Positions 7,120 to 14,944 are shown, counted from the first letter of the stretch. The stretch: 30,037 bases of DNA from a virus (IMGVR_UViG_3300017737_002013:1-30037), one strand, 5' to 3'. Program-made: numbers and translations. Notes: generated by a model not told the origin, from the letters alone.

Positions 7120-8267
7120 AGGTCAATCCTCCAAAACGGTTCGTGAATTTCTGCAGGGTTCTTAACAAAGATTATACTGTCTCCATAAAGATCAATCAGT
7201 TCATCTTCATGTTGCTCAATTAGATCTTCAATCTCCTGAACATAAACAGTATACCCATCTTTCAACAAATCTTCAACCAGCAAGAATCGGGGACTCTCTA
7301 CTGTCATATCAGATCCTTTCTTAAATGCAATACTCTCAATGAAGAAGGGGAGATTGTTTACATTTTGTTCAATGCAATATCGCTTGATGAAGTTGGAGTG
7401 TGCATCATTAAACTCGTCAGTTACATCAGGAAGATTATACTCAAGACCAACAGTCTTAGCGTAGTGTCCCAATGCACGATTATCTCGGGGCAAACAAGGA
7501 CCACCAAAGCCTAATCCATAACCTAGATATTTACTTCCAACTCTAGTATCATCTCCGACAGCAGTAAGAACATTATCAATCTCATCTCCACAACCAGAGT
7601 TGTAAAGAATTTGACCCATCATATTTGCGTAACTAATCTTATATGTAAGGAAACAATTCACACCAATTTTAGTGATCTCTGCAGCCTTACGAGACATTGG
7701 ATAGAAATGAACATCACTATCCTGAATGTCCTCATAGATCATTTGAATCTCACCAAATCCTCTAGAGTCATCTCCTCCACAGAGAATCATATCAGCACCT
7801 TTCATATCACGAATGATAGTTCCTTGTGCAATAAACTCTGGATTATAATACACAGAGATGCCACGATCTTTAAGACGATCCTGGACCGTATCACTGTACC
7901 CAGGATTAACTGTAGACCCAATAACAAAAACTTTATCTTGCAAGTCAGGAGATTTTAGCAGATCCTCCACAACCATATCCACACACTGACAATCATAACT
8001 GCCGTCTGAAAGAGAAGGAGTGGGGACAAATGTAAAGATAAGATCTGATGAACGAATAACTTCTTGGTTATTGACCGTAGCCTGAAAATTTTCAGCTCTC
8101 ATTAAAAGATCTTCAACTTCAGGTTCGTTACTAAAAATTTCACGACTGTTCAGTTGAGTGACGTATTTTGATTGCACGTCAGAAACAATGACAGAATGTC
8201 CACTCTCTTCACAAAGAAGAGCGAAGCAGATTCCTAGACGACCTGCACCAATGACACCGATTCTCAT
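7116..8267 (-). CDS. UDP-glucose/GDP-mannose 6-dehydrogenase family protein
   Basis: A 383-aa protein. N-terminal Rossmann domain GVIGAGRLG at 4-12 with D30 after strand 2 (NAD). GSTVNPG at 117-123 and YNPEF at 141-145 belong to the same domain. The central helix has E197-x-x-K200 and N204. The catalytic cysteine is C258 in GFGGPCLPRDNRAL (253-266; the family usually has GGSCFPKD). A C-terminal domain starts near residue 290. Members oxidise the C6 alcohol of a nucleotide sugar to a uronic acid with 2 NAD+, e.g. UDP-glucose to UDP-glucuronate. The C-terminus is somewhat short for the family. It lies next to NAD synthetase, which makes its cofactor. Confidence 0.9.
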   Translation of the reverse strand: MRIGVIGAGRLGICFALLCEESGHSVIVSDVQSKYVTQLNSREIFSNEPEVEDLLMRAENFQATVNNQEVIRSSDLIFTFVPTPSLSDGSYDCQCVDMVVEDLLKSPDLQDKVFVIGSTVNPGYSDTVQDRLKDRGISVYYNPEFIAQGTIIRDMKGADMILCGGDDSRGFGEIQMIYEDIQDSDVHFYPMSRKAAEITKIGVNCFLTYKISYANMMGQILYNSGCGDEIDNVLTAVGDDTRVGSKYLGYGLGFGGPCLPRDNRALGHYAKTVGLEYNLPDVTDEFNDAHSNFIKRYCIEQNVNNLPFFIESIAFKKGSDMTVESPRFLLVEDLLKDGYTVYVQEIEDLIEQHEDELIDLYGDSIIFVKNPAEIHEPFWRIDL

Positions 8268-9031
8268 TTCTTGTTAACCAAATTAAATGTAGGGATGGGA
8301 AGCATTTTATGCTTGTTTTTGCAGTTGAAGTCATGGAGAATACGAACTGCTGGACCATTGCCATATTCCATGGCATGTTCTAAGTCTGCATAAGATGCAC
8401 CAATCTGGTCCTCATCAGTGCGTCCATCGTCCCATAAACCATCAGTAGGTTTTGCGTTGACAATCTCAGGAATTACTCCATTAAATTGTCCAAGTTCTCT
8501 TACTTCTGTTTTATAAAGATCAGCAATCGGAGCAATATCAACGCCACCGTCACCATACTTAGTATAAAAACCAACTCCATAGTCTTCTACTTTGTTACCA
8601 GTACCAACAACGATACCATCTACAGATGCAGCAACCTGGTATAGAGTAATCATGCGGAGTCGTGATCGACTGTTAGCACCTGCCATCTTATTAACAGAGT
8701 ACTCCATACCAAATTCATTACCAATAGTCTCAATAAACTTTCCAAACACTTCCGAAAGATCAGCTTTCAGAACTGTTACATTATGATAGTTATTTTTCAA
8801 CCATAAAAGATGAGCATCAGATAATGTTTCCTGTTCACTATTTTGGTTGATTGGCATACCAACTGCATAGACTGGAAGACCAGTCTTTGCTGCAAGGGTA
8901 GAGGAGACTGCGGAATCAATACCACCAGATACTCCGACTACCAAAGATTTGATATTGCTTGAACTACAATAATCACACATCCATGCGACGATATCGCATG
9001 TAAGTTTCATATAATCAGGGATTCGATTCAT
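8264..9031 (-). CDS. nadE: NAD+ synthetase (NH3-dependent type)
   Basis: A 255-aa protein with the PP-loop SGGIDS at 35-40 (ATP pyrophosphate binding). ANSRSRLRM is equivalent to the family N-x-x-A-R-x-R-M motif. GTGNKVEDYGVGFYTKYGDG contains the deamido-NAD/ammonia-site residues, and the flexible loop KPTDGLW-DDGRTDEDQIG follows. It catalyses nicotinic acid adenine dinucleotide + ATP + NH3 to NAD+. No glutaminase (nitrilase) domain is present, so it needs free ammonia or a partner. The length fits bacterial NadE. The start overlaps the upstream methyltransferase by 17 nt; a later ATG at 9010 is possible. A PP-loop sugar amidotransferase is a less likely alternative because the NAD-site motifs are complete. 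Confidence 0.88.
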   Translation of the reverse strand: MNRIPDYMKLTCDIVAWMCDYCSSSNIKSLVVGVSGGIDSAVSSTLAAKTGLPVYAVGMPINQNSEQETLSDAHLLWLKNNYHNVTVLKADLSEVFGKFIETIGNEFGMEYSVNKMAGANSRSRLRMITLYQVAASVDGIVVGTGNKVEDYGVGFYTKYGDGGVDIAPIADLYKTEVRELGQFNGVIPEIVNAKPTDGLWDDGRTDEDQIGASYADLEHAMEYGNGPAVRILHDFNCKNKHKMLPIPTFNLVNKK

Positions 9032-9815
9032 CTTTTTTTGTAGCTAGAATAACAGTGTTTTCGTAGTCTCTACCAACGTCGAAGGTAAAAGTTTCCTTCA
9101 TCTTGTCGATGAAGTCATTATAGTGGAAATCATTAAAGTTGACAAGATTGTAGATAAGATAAGCAAACTTAGTATTGGTAACCAACTTGTCATAGTATTC
9201 CATTTGGACTTCAAGACTGCACTCAGACAAAGCATAATTGCTGATGAAGAGATCAATGTCCGCAATCTCTTCATACTCAGTACATGGAATGCATTTTACT
9301 TTGTCTTTGAGATCAGGAAACTGATCGATGTACTTTCTTTGTAGAGCACTAACCTCTGGAAGGTCAATCAGAATGTACTCATCGAACTCACAAACAGTGC
9401 TGAGAACTTTACATAGTCCACCATACCCTCCACCAACTTCAACAATACGATTGATAGGCGCATCATTAATCAGAAAAGCCATCTCAAATGTATTCTTAAT
9501 ATACCTTAGAGTGGTGGGTGAGATCTGACCATCAATACCAGGATAAACATGTTTGTTTGGGGAACCATACTTATCATTTTCTCGGAATCCCTCAAGGTTT
9601 TCCTCAAGAGCTTCCTCATTCATCTCACGAGCCATATTCAAATATGACTGTCCCTGTTCCTTAAGAACATGTTCTAAAATTGTTGTATATTCAGGGTTGG
9701 ATTTGAATACTTCAAAAGAAGAATCATCTTCTACTGCTTCAACACAAGCACGTAGATACTCATCTGCAATTTGATCTTCGGCTTCCCAACCGTTTCTATT
9801 TACTGTGGTTGTCAT
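9015..9815 (-). CDS. Putative sugar O-methyltransferase (SAM-dependent)
   Basis: A 266-aa protein. The class I SAM-binding motif is IVEVGGGYGGLC at 124-135, with an acidic ending of strand 2 (YILIDLPEV). A long helical N-terminal region (1-110) precedes it, including NKHVYPGIDGQISPTTLRYI. This matches the 'putative sugar O-methyltransferase' family found in O-antigen and glycan clusters. It probably methylates a hydroxyl of a sugar in the glycan made by this operon. Acceptor unknown. It overlaps its upstream neighbour (GT10) by 4 nt (ATGA). Confidence 0.78.
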   Translation of the reverse strand: MTTTVNRNGWEAEDQIADEYLRACVEAVEDDSSFEVFKSNPEYTTILEHVLKEQGQSYLNMAREMNEEALEENLEGFRENDKYGSPNKHVYPGIDGQISPTTLRYIKNTFEMAFLINDAPINRIVEVGGGYGGLCKVLSTVCEFDEYILIDLPEVSALQRKYIDQFPDLKDKVKCIPCTEYEEIADIDLFISNYALSECSLEVQMEYYDKLVTNTKFAYLIYNLVNFNDFHYNDFIDKMKETFTFDVGRDYENTVILATKKDESNP

Positions 9816-10768
9816 ACTGTTACAGCTCTTTGATTTCTAAGGGGATCTAATTGGTTTAAGTAGTTCGCATACATATAGTCTTCTGCAACTCGCATCTCTG
9901 TAGCGATTTTGAAGTTCTCTGCGATGGCATCTTTCTTCGATAGGTAGTATTCCTGAGTCAACTTGTCCCAAGGAATATTTTCCCAAGGATTTTCCTGATC
10001 GAGAAAGATTATTCCTTCATGATTGAAATACTGTGCAACTCCCGCTGTGCCATAATACACAGGAATAGTTCCACAAGCAAAACAATCAGTCAGTTTCTCT
10101 GTAAAGTACGTTGGATAGTTTGCATTCTCCACAGCAAAAGAAAACAAGTAGTCTGCAAGTGCTCTAGATTTTTCTTTAAGTGGAAGTTCCTGTGGAAGTC
10201 CCCAACCAAAAAGATCGTCGCCACCATACTTATTAAAGTATTCTTGAACTACTTTGAGACGACGTTGATGTCCCAGAGTATATCCCTTATTAGATGCAAC
10301 CATTGAAACTAGTTTGCACTTATCATAGATCTGTCTATCCATAATCCAAGGAGCGGCATTAGAAAGACAGTAAAGAAATTTACCTTCTGGACCAGACTCC
10401 TCAGTAAGTCTTTGATCACAAGTAAAAATACCATCTACCCGACTAGCAACAAAATCGTAGTTGTCTTCGATAAATTTATACTGATCGGGAATGATTTCTC
10501 TAGACTCAAGCAACCAAATAAACTTAGGAAGATCACTAGTATCTTCTAAGACTTCTAAAGCTCTATGGTTGACATACAGATTGCAGAGTCCAGATCCATC
10601 ACGAACCCAGCGGGTATAGACAGATCTGTTGTTTGCAGATGTAGAGGGTTCCAAATCATCATTACAAATTAAATTGATTGGAAACTTTTGATCTGGAGAC
10701 AGGACTGTAGTATCAGTATTACCTAATCCATTATCTCTCGTTAGTGATTTCTTAAATCCGTTACTCAT
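9812..10768 (-). CDS. Alpha-1,3-fucosyltransferase family protein (GT10)
   Basis: A 318-aa protein. The GT10 signature is at 207-240: YLFSFAVENA, then YFTEKL and a G-T-I-P-V-Y-Y-G end. It is equivalent to the family pattern F-x-x-x-F-E-N-S...Y-x-T-E-K...G-x-x-P-V-Y-x-G, whose Glu, Asn, Tyr and Lys bind GDP-fucose. The N-terminal half is more variable and should bind the acceptor. No transmembrane anchor is present, as in bacterial GT10 enzymes. With three GT11 copies in the same operon, four 'fucosyl'-type transferases are available. The donor may be GDP-fucose from the host or GDP-L-galactose from the operon's own epimerase. Confidence 0.85.
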   Translation of the reverse strand: MSNGFKKSLTRDNGLGNTDTTVLSPDQKFPINLICNDDLEPSTSANNRSVYTRWVRDGSGLCNLYVNHRALEVLEDTSDLPKFIWLLESREIIPDQYKFIEDNYDFVASRVDGIFTCDQRLTEESGPEGKFLYCLSNAAPWIMDRQIYDKCKLVSMVASNKGYTLGHQRRLKVVQEYFNKYGGDDLFGWGLPQELPLKEKSRALADYLFSFAVENANYPTYFTEKLTDCFACGTIPVYYGTAGVAQYFNHEGIIFLDQENPWENIPWDKLTQEYYLSKKDAIAENFKIATEMRVAEDYMYANYLNQLDPLRNQRAVTV

Positions 10769-11609
10769 GGCAATGCTTCATTTCTCTATAGACTTTTTCA
10801 ATACCTTCTTTGATACTAGTTTTTGGTTTCCACCACTTAGTAATAAAGGTATCTGCCTGGTTGCGAGCATCTTTCTGAACAGTGTCCTTCGACTCTGCAG
10901 GAATGACTTGTACTTCTCTACCATCAGCACCAAATAGATCTTGAATAATCTTTCCGATTTCCAAAATACTTGTACTAATAAAAGAAGTAATATGAAGAGG
11001 GTCAGTAGAGGTGAAGTCATCGTAATTTTCCATGACTGCCTCAAGAGCTTCACAGCAATCTTCTGCGTAGAGAAACTCTCGTTGTTCTGTACCATCTGTC
11101 ATCATATCAATGACACCATTCCTAAATCCCTTATCGATAAAGTCTGTAATGACATGAGCTTTTTCCATGTCATTTTCAATACCATATACGTTCCAGAATT
11201 TAACAATCTTGCCACCCAGGGACTCAGTATATAGTTCACCAACTCTCTTCATAACTCCGTAAGGAGAGTAACTCATACTACTCATCTGAGATGAAGCAAA
11301 TACGAGAGGAACCTTATACTTCTCAATATATTGGAAAGCATTACACATCATCCTTGAATTGTTATCAAGGAACTTAAATGTATGTTGATACTTTTTCAGA
11401 TAGTGAGATCCACCAACATCGAATGCAAGAAAGAAACAAAAATCTGTATCTTTCAATACATCCTGCAAGCAGACATTAGGAATACGAGTCATATCCTGAT
11501 AGTCTGCATTGACTTTATCAAACTCAATTACATCATGTCCTTTGACCTTCAAATACTGAGTCAAATATGCACCGATCTGACCCGAAGATCCCAAAATAGT
11601 AATTTTCAT
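10761..11609 (-). CDS. NAD-dependent epimerase/dehydratase (extended SDR)
   Basis: 282 aa from ATG 11609 (a TTG 6 nt upstream gives two extra residues, but the ATG forms a neat ATGA overlap with the upstream stop). Rossmann motif GSSGQIG at 7-13, acidic D31 after strand 2, FASSQMSS at 104-111, and the catalytic Y117-x-x-x-K121 in SPYGVMK. A substrate-domain segment REFLYAEDC follows, as in nucleotide-sugar 4-epimerases and dehydratases. The exact reaction is not readable. The family acts on GDP-, UDP- or dTDP-sugars. It is distinct from the 3,5-epimerase at 12198-13232 and may act on its product. Confidence 0.82.
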   Translation of the reverse strand: MKITILGSSGQIGAYLTQYLKVKGHDVIEFDKVNADYQDMTRIPNVCLQDVLKDTDFCFFLAFDVGGSHYLKKYQHTFKFLDNNSRMMCNAFQYIEKYKVPLVFASSQMSSMSYSPYGVMKRVGELYTESLGGKIVKFWNVYGIENDMEKAHVITDFIDKGFRNGVIDMMTDGTEQREFLYAEDCCEALEAVMENYDDFTSTDPLHITSFISTSILEIGKIIQDLFGADGREVQVIPAESKDTVQKDARNQADTFITKWWKPKTSIKEGIEKVYREMKHCHE

Positions 11610-12205
11610 TCCCAACCAACAGTATGCTTAGATCCAAAGTTTACTAGTCCAGTTCCACTCATATGTCCAACTTCAGTTACATCAATCGTAGGATCTTCAA
11701 TTGCATCCCACATATCCTGAACTTCAGGCCAACCAGGACCAATATCATCTAGAAGAATGATACCTTTCCATCCTTTGTCGTTCAGGAACTCCATCATCTC
11801 AACTTCTTGAACACCATCATGTGGATCAACATCAATCATAATGATGGAGATCTCATCATAGTTTAGAGTTTCATCTTCACGGAAGTCTTGAATCTTAAAT
11901 TCAATGTTGTCCTTCACGATTTTAGATGCGCCTTGCTCAACCAGATCATAACTAATGACACGGTTGTTTTCGTTATAGGAAAGTGCAAGGGCAGATCCAC
12001 CGACGCGAGTACCTACATCAAGGATAACAGAATCATTGAAACAGGTAGAGAGATATGCATAGAGACGATATTCGGACTGACCAGCAGAGAGCCAGTCATT
12101 AGCATTCAAAGATATACTTTCAAGTTCAAAGACATCTAGGTTTCTAATCTCAGATTTCTTGAGAACAATTGTAGTGTCAGGTACTTTAGTAATAGTTTCA
12201 GACAT
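11606..12205 (-). CDS. Class I SAM-dependent methyltransferase (Methyltransf_24-like)
   Basis: A 199-aa protein with SAM motif ILDVGTRVGGSALAL at 61-75. Acidic D87 after strand 2 is seen in VISYDLVE. IMIDVDPHD at 122-130 and GIILLDDI at 148-155 form a metal-ligand-like D...DD pattern, as in O-methyltransferases of the Methyltransf_24 group. These often act in glycan or cephalosporin-hydroxylase-like contexts. It probably methylates a sugar or a sugar-linked acid. It overlaps the epimerase gene by 8 nt and the next gene by 4 nt. Confidence 0.75.
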   Translation of the reverse strand: MSETITKVPDTTIVLKKSEIRNLDVFELESISLNANDWLSAGQSEYRLYAYLSTCFNDSVILDVGTRVGGSALALSYNENNRVISYDLVEQGASKIVKDNIEFKIQDFREDETLNYDEISIIMIDVDPHDGVQEVEMMEFLNDKGWKGIILLDDIGPGWPEVQDMWDAIEDPTIDVTEVGHMSGTGLVNFGSKHTVGWE

Positions 12206-13232
12206 TGGTCAGTTCACGTTCAGGTAGTTTACGGGTTTGAATTTGAGCAGAGATCCACTCATAAGTTTTGCGGATTCCTTCCTCAAGAGTTTGAGAATAA
12301 TCCCATCCTAGTTTCTCACGAACTAGATCATTATTTGAGTTACGTCCACGAACACCCAAAGGTGCGTCGAGTTTGTGTAACTTTGTCACTACTTTACCAG
12401 AAACCTTGGCAGCAGTCTGCACCAGTTCATTAATAGTAACCATCTCTTCAGATCCAATATTAACAGGACCCATAAAGTCACTATCCATCAGTCGTCGAGT
12501 TGCTTCAATGCATTCGTCAATGAACAGGAAGGAACGAGTTTGTAAGCCATCTCCCCACACCTCGATGCCTCCACCGACCTCTGGGAGGAGAGCGACTTTA
12601 CGGCAGATTGCAGCTGGAGCTTTCTCTTTTCCACCGTCCCAGGTCCCCTGGGGACCAAAGATGTTGTGATACCTTGCAACACGAATAGGAATACCATAGT
12701 TCCTATTGTAAGCAAAATATACTCTCTCAGAGAAGAGTTTTTCCCATCCATATTCAGAGTCTGGTGCTGCTGGGTATGCAGATTCTTCACGGCAGTCAGG
12801 GTTGTTGGGGTCCAATTGATTACGCTCTGGGTACATACATGCAGAAGAGCTGTAGAAAATCTTAGTCTTATTTACTCCAAGAGCATCATTAATTTTCTTT
12901 TGTCTATCCAATACATTTAGATTGATACTAGCAGAATTATGCATAATATCTGCGGAGTGTTCATCAGTAAAGATGTAACCAGCACCACCCATATCAGCAG
13001 CGAACTGATAGATCTCATCAAAAGAAGTATTATTAACTGAAAGAATACTTTCTACAAGAGTTTGATCCCGAAGATCTCCAGCAACAAATTCATGTGCCAT
13101 AGTTTCAGAGAACTCTGGATATTTAATATCAACACCTCGGACCCAATAACCTTCTTGGATCAGACGTTTCACCATATGACTTCCAATGAAACCACCAGCA
13201 CCGAGAACCAATGCTGTTTTTTGTTGCGTCAT
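12198..13232 (-). CDS. GDP-mannose 3,5-epimerase-like protein
   Basis: A 344-aa extended SDR. NAD motif GAGGFIG at 11-17; AADMGGAGYI at 78-87; SSSACMYPE at 128-136 with C132; Y161-x-x-x-K165 in EYGWEKL; RYHNIFGPQGTW at 187-198; KEKAPAAICRK at 202-212; WGDGLQTRSF at 226-235. These match plant GDP-mannose 3,5-epimerase closely, including the second catalytic Cys and Lys positions (C132 and K204 here). That enzyme converts GDP-D-mannose to GDP-L-galactose or GDP-L-gulose. It is the first gene of the glycan operon, so its product is probably the activated sugar for the downstream transferases. An ADP-heptose-type epimerase is much less likely. Confidence 0.85.
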   Translation of the reverse strand: MTQQKTALVLGAGGFIGSHMVKRLIQEGYWVRGVDIKYPEFSETMAHEFVAGDLRDQTLVESILSVNNTSFDEIYQFAADMGGAGYIFTDEHSADIMHNSASINLNVLDRQKKINDALGVNKTKIFYSSSACMYPERNQLDPNNPDCREESAYPAAPDSEYGWEKLFSERVYFAYNRNYGIPIRVARYHNIFGPQGTWDGGKEKAPAAICRKVALLPEVGGGIEVWGDGLQTRSFLFIDECIEATRRLMDSDFMGPVNIGSEEMVTINELVQTAAKVSGKVVTKLHKLDAPLGVRGRNSNNDLVREKLGWDYSQTLEEGIRKTYEWISAQIQTRKLPERELTNV

Positions 13233-13254
13233 GTTTTAATAACGTACTGCGTTG

Positions 13255-13288
13255 TATTTATTATATTATGTCTAGGGGTTTTATGCAA
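13255..13288 (-). promoter_or_regulatory. Composite early/late promoter of the glycan operon
   Basis: On the minus strand, TTGCAT at 13288-13283, 17-nt spacer, and a perfect TATAAT at 13265-13260. The late-type element AATAAATA at 13262-13255 overlaps the last three bases of the -10. The geometry is the same as at 2352-2385. It lies 22 nt upstream of the epimerase ATG. Confidence 0.6.
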
Positions 13289-13293
13289 CCCCT
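13274..13293 (-). repeat. 7-bp stem-loop at the end of the upstream oxygenase gene
   Basis: AGGGGTT, 6-nt loop, AACCCCT, spanning the TAA stop of the oxygenase gene. There is no U-tract on the minus strand, so it is not a standard intrinsic terminator. It may stabilise the 3' end or dampen read-through into the glycan operon. Confidence 0.4.
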
Positions 13294-13811
13294 GACACAT
13301 ACTTAATTGCTAGAGTAAATCTATAGTCTTCTTTGTAAGCAACTGCTTTGTGCAGTATCATTCCATCAAAACATATAGATCTATTTGGTATAGGAGCGAC
13401 TCCTTGTATAGAAAAGTCCTCATACAAAAATTGGGTCTCTCCACAGAAGGAAGGATCCCAAGGCCTATCGGCAAGATATACTAAAATTGTTTTGCAATTG
13501 CCATCTGTATGAAAATTACTATACTCTCTAGGAGCAAAGCAATTAATATACATTCTCATAGATTGATATCCAGTTAGATCTGGATACAATTCTTTGATTC
13601 TTATATCCACATGTTTATGGACTTCAGAAGATGGATCAATTTCATGAACCATTGCAGATGGTTTTACTGGTGTTCCAGCGAGATATCCTGTTTGCAGATA
13701 AGATTCAGTCTCTCCCCACTTATAATCGGATTCTCTTGAATACTCTATAAGATAGTTGTAAAACTGATCATTAAAAGTATATTCATTTATCTTTAATTTG
13801 TTTTCTGTCAT
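13281..13811 (-). CDS. 2OG-Fe(II) oxygenase
   Basis: 176 aa from ATG 13811. The frame is open further upstream but would overlap the preceding oxygenase by over 100 nt, and the ATG has GGGA 6 nt before it. SNFHTDGN at 98-105 gives H101-x-D103. The cupin-like core continues with SICFDGMILHKA (145-156, H154), and R164 lies in YRFTLAIKY. That is a complete HxD...H...R set. Substrate unknown. It overlaps the oxygenase at 13783-14379 by 29 nt and is the middle of the tandem trio's downstream end. Confidence 0.82.
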   Translation of the reverse strand: MTENKLKINEYTFNDQFYNYLIEYSRESDYKWGETESYLQTGYLAGTPVKPSAMVHEIDPSSEVHKHVDIRIKELYPDLTGYQSMRMYINCFAPREYSNFHTDGNCKTILVYLADRPWDPSFCGETQFLYEDFSIQGVAPIPNRSICFDGMILHKAVAYKEDYRFTLAIKYVSGVA

Positions 13812-14379
13812 TGATCCCAGCAGTATGTACCTCACGCAAACCAATTGATCCTTGATACCAACCAGTAGCAATATACTTATCACCACTTAGCGGAGGGTTG
13901 CCTCTATGGAGATGAGTGAATCCTCCAGGCCAGATAAGAACAGTTCCTTTCTTTGGGCGAACTCTTCGCTTCTGATATTGAAACTCAGTTTCACCACCCT
14001 CTTTGACATCATTCAAATAAACCATCCAGGCAATGGTTCTGTGTTGAACGTCCCAGTTTAGATTCTCACCATGAAAAAGATGATAACCTTGTGTTGGTTC
14101 AGTTTTTTGCACTAGTGTTAATGCACTCACATAATTAAAGTTAGTAAGATATGGATATTCGCTAACATAATCAAAGAGACATTGGTCAACAGATTCCATT
14201 AGTTGTTTATTCTCTGCTGGAGAAAATGCACTAAAGCAAACTTGTTGATCCTTCACTTGCATGAAGTTTCTCGGGGCAACATGGCTAGAATTATCCACGT
14301 AACGACAGATCCAATTACAAAAATCGGAATCTACCGCTCCTTCATAGAGACCAATAAAATCTTCGTACTTAGGTTTCAT
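13783..14379 (-). CDS. 2OG-Fe(II) oxygenase, prolyl-4-hydroxylase-like
   Basis: A 198-aa protein. Metal ligands H103-x-E105 in YHLFHGEN; GGETEF at 128-133; WPGGFTHLHRGNPP at 150-163 (H156/H158); K168 in KYIATGW (2OG lysine). The pattern is that of the P4Hc superfamily with an HxE pair, as in the gene at 757-1317. The ATG at 14379 has no Shine-Dalgarno-like purine run: it is preceded by CCCCCCCGAAA. It overlaps the stop of a possible 24-codon ORF (ATGA), so it may depend on translational coupling. The same frame stays open for 34 codons upstream without an ATG, GTG or TTG. Confidence 0.85.
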   Translation of the reverse strand: MKPKYEDFIGLYEGAVDSDFCNWICRYVDNSSHVAPRNFMQVKDQQVCFSAFSPAENKQLMESVDQCLFDYVSEYPYLTNFNYVSALTLVQKTEPTQGYHLFHGENLNWDVQHRTIAWMVYLNDVKEGGETEFQYQKRRVRPKKGTVLIWPGGFTHLHRGNPPLSGDKYIATGWYQGSIGLREVHTAGINDRKQIKDK

Positions 14380-14450
14380 TTTCGGGGGGGTTGCAGGCTC
14401 GCCACCAATTTTTTTACTGGAAATTGGAAACCAGGCGGGATCAATCCCAT
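14376..14450 (-). CDS. Possible 24-aa leader ORF coupled to the oxygenase
   Basis: ATG at 14450-14448, stop TGA at 14378-14376 overlapping the oxygenase ATG. The peptide starts MGLIPPGFQFPVKKL. It fills the only ~100-nt gap between two oxygenase genes. No strong ribosome-binding site is seen. It could be a real micro-protein, a coupling leader or chance. Confidence 0.3.
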   Translation of the reverse strand: MGLIPPGFQFPVKKLVASLQPPRK

Positions 14451-14476
14451 CCGCACCAGCAGGCTTAACCCTTATC

Positions 14477-14944
14477 CTACGGGGATCTAATTACATAATC
14501 CCAAGGGTTTATGATAATAGACTGTCGTCGTCCATCAACTGTAAACATTTCATCAACAGCATGTCTGATACCAGGACCAAAGATAACTAATCGATTTTGC
14601 AATGGTTTGATGGACGTTCCGTTTTCAAAAAGAAGTTTACCACCAAGAATATTTTCTATCCTTATATAATAAACTAAAGTACATATTGGAAAAGAATTGA
14701 TACCTTCTTGTTTAAAAAGAATCTCATCTTTATCCATATGCCAACCAAGTTCAGGGTTATTTTGACTCCAAACTTCATAACCAATACATTCTGATAAATC
14801 AAAATGTTTTTTTGCTTTATCCAATAAAGGATTTAAACATTCAATATCCTCCTTCGGTTGGAGGTAGTAGTTATGGTAATTAATATTAGCATCAAGAATT
14901 TCTTTTACCTGAAGATCAGTTAAAACATCATCTAGAATAAACAT
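14477..14944 (-). CDS. 2OG-Fe(II) oxygenase
   Basis: 155 aa from ATG 14944, which follows the upstream TAA by 1 nt (TAATATG). An ATG at 14977 would add 11 residues and a 32-nt overlap, and MFILDDVLT is the usual opening for small oxygenases of this kind. Ligands: WHMDKDE at 68-74 (H69-x-D71), H128 in GPGIRHAV, and R139/R140 in GRRQSIIINPW. The length is near the minimum for the fold. It is the first of three oxygenases in a row. Substrate unknown. Confidence 0.82.
   Translation of the reverse strand: MFILDDVLTDLQVKEILDANINYHNYYLQPKEDIECLNPLLDKAKKHFDLSECIGYEVWSQNNPELGWHMDKDEILFKQEGINSFPICTLVYYIRIENILGGKLLFENGTSIKPLQNRLVIFGPGIRHAVDEMFTVDGRRQSIIINPWDYVIRSP

Noticed and set aside
8264-9031. NadE as a PP-loop sugar amidotransferase of LPS clusters
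   Set aside because: The GTGNKVEDYG, KYGDGGVDIAP and KPTDGLW segments are specific to NAD synthetase.
11096-11615. TTG-extended starts for several genes (e.g. 11615, 22259, 1565)
   Set aside because: In each case an ATG just downstream gives the typical 1-4 nt coupling with the preceding stop; only the TTG at 7119 (and tentatively 20724) is kept.
13274-13293. Stem-loop as a rho-independent terminator
   Set aside because: The stem is good, but no T-run follows on the minus strand; kept only as an inverted repeat.
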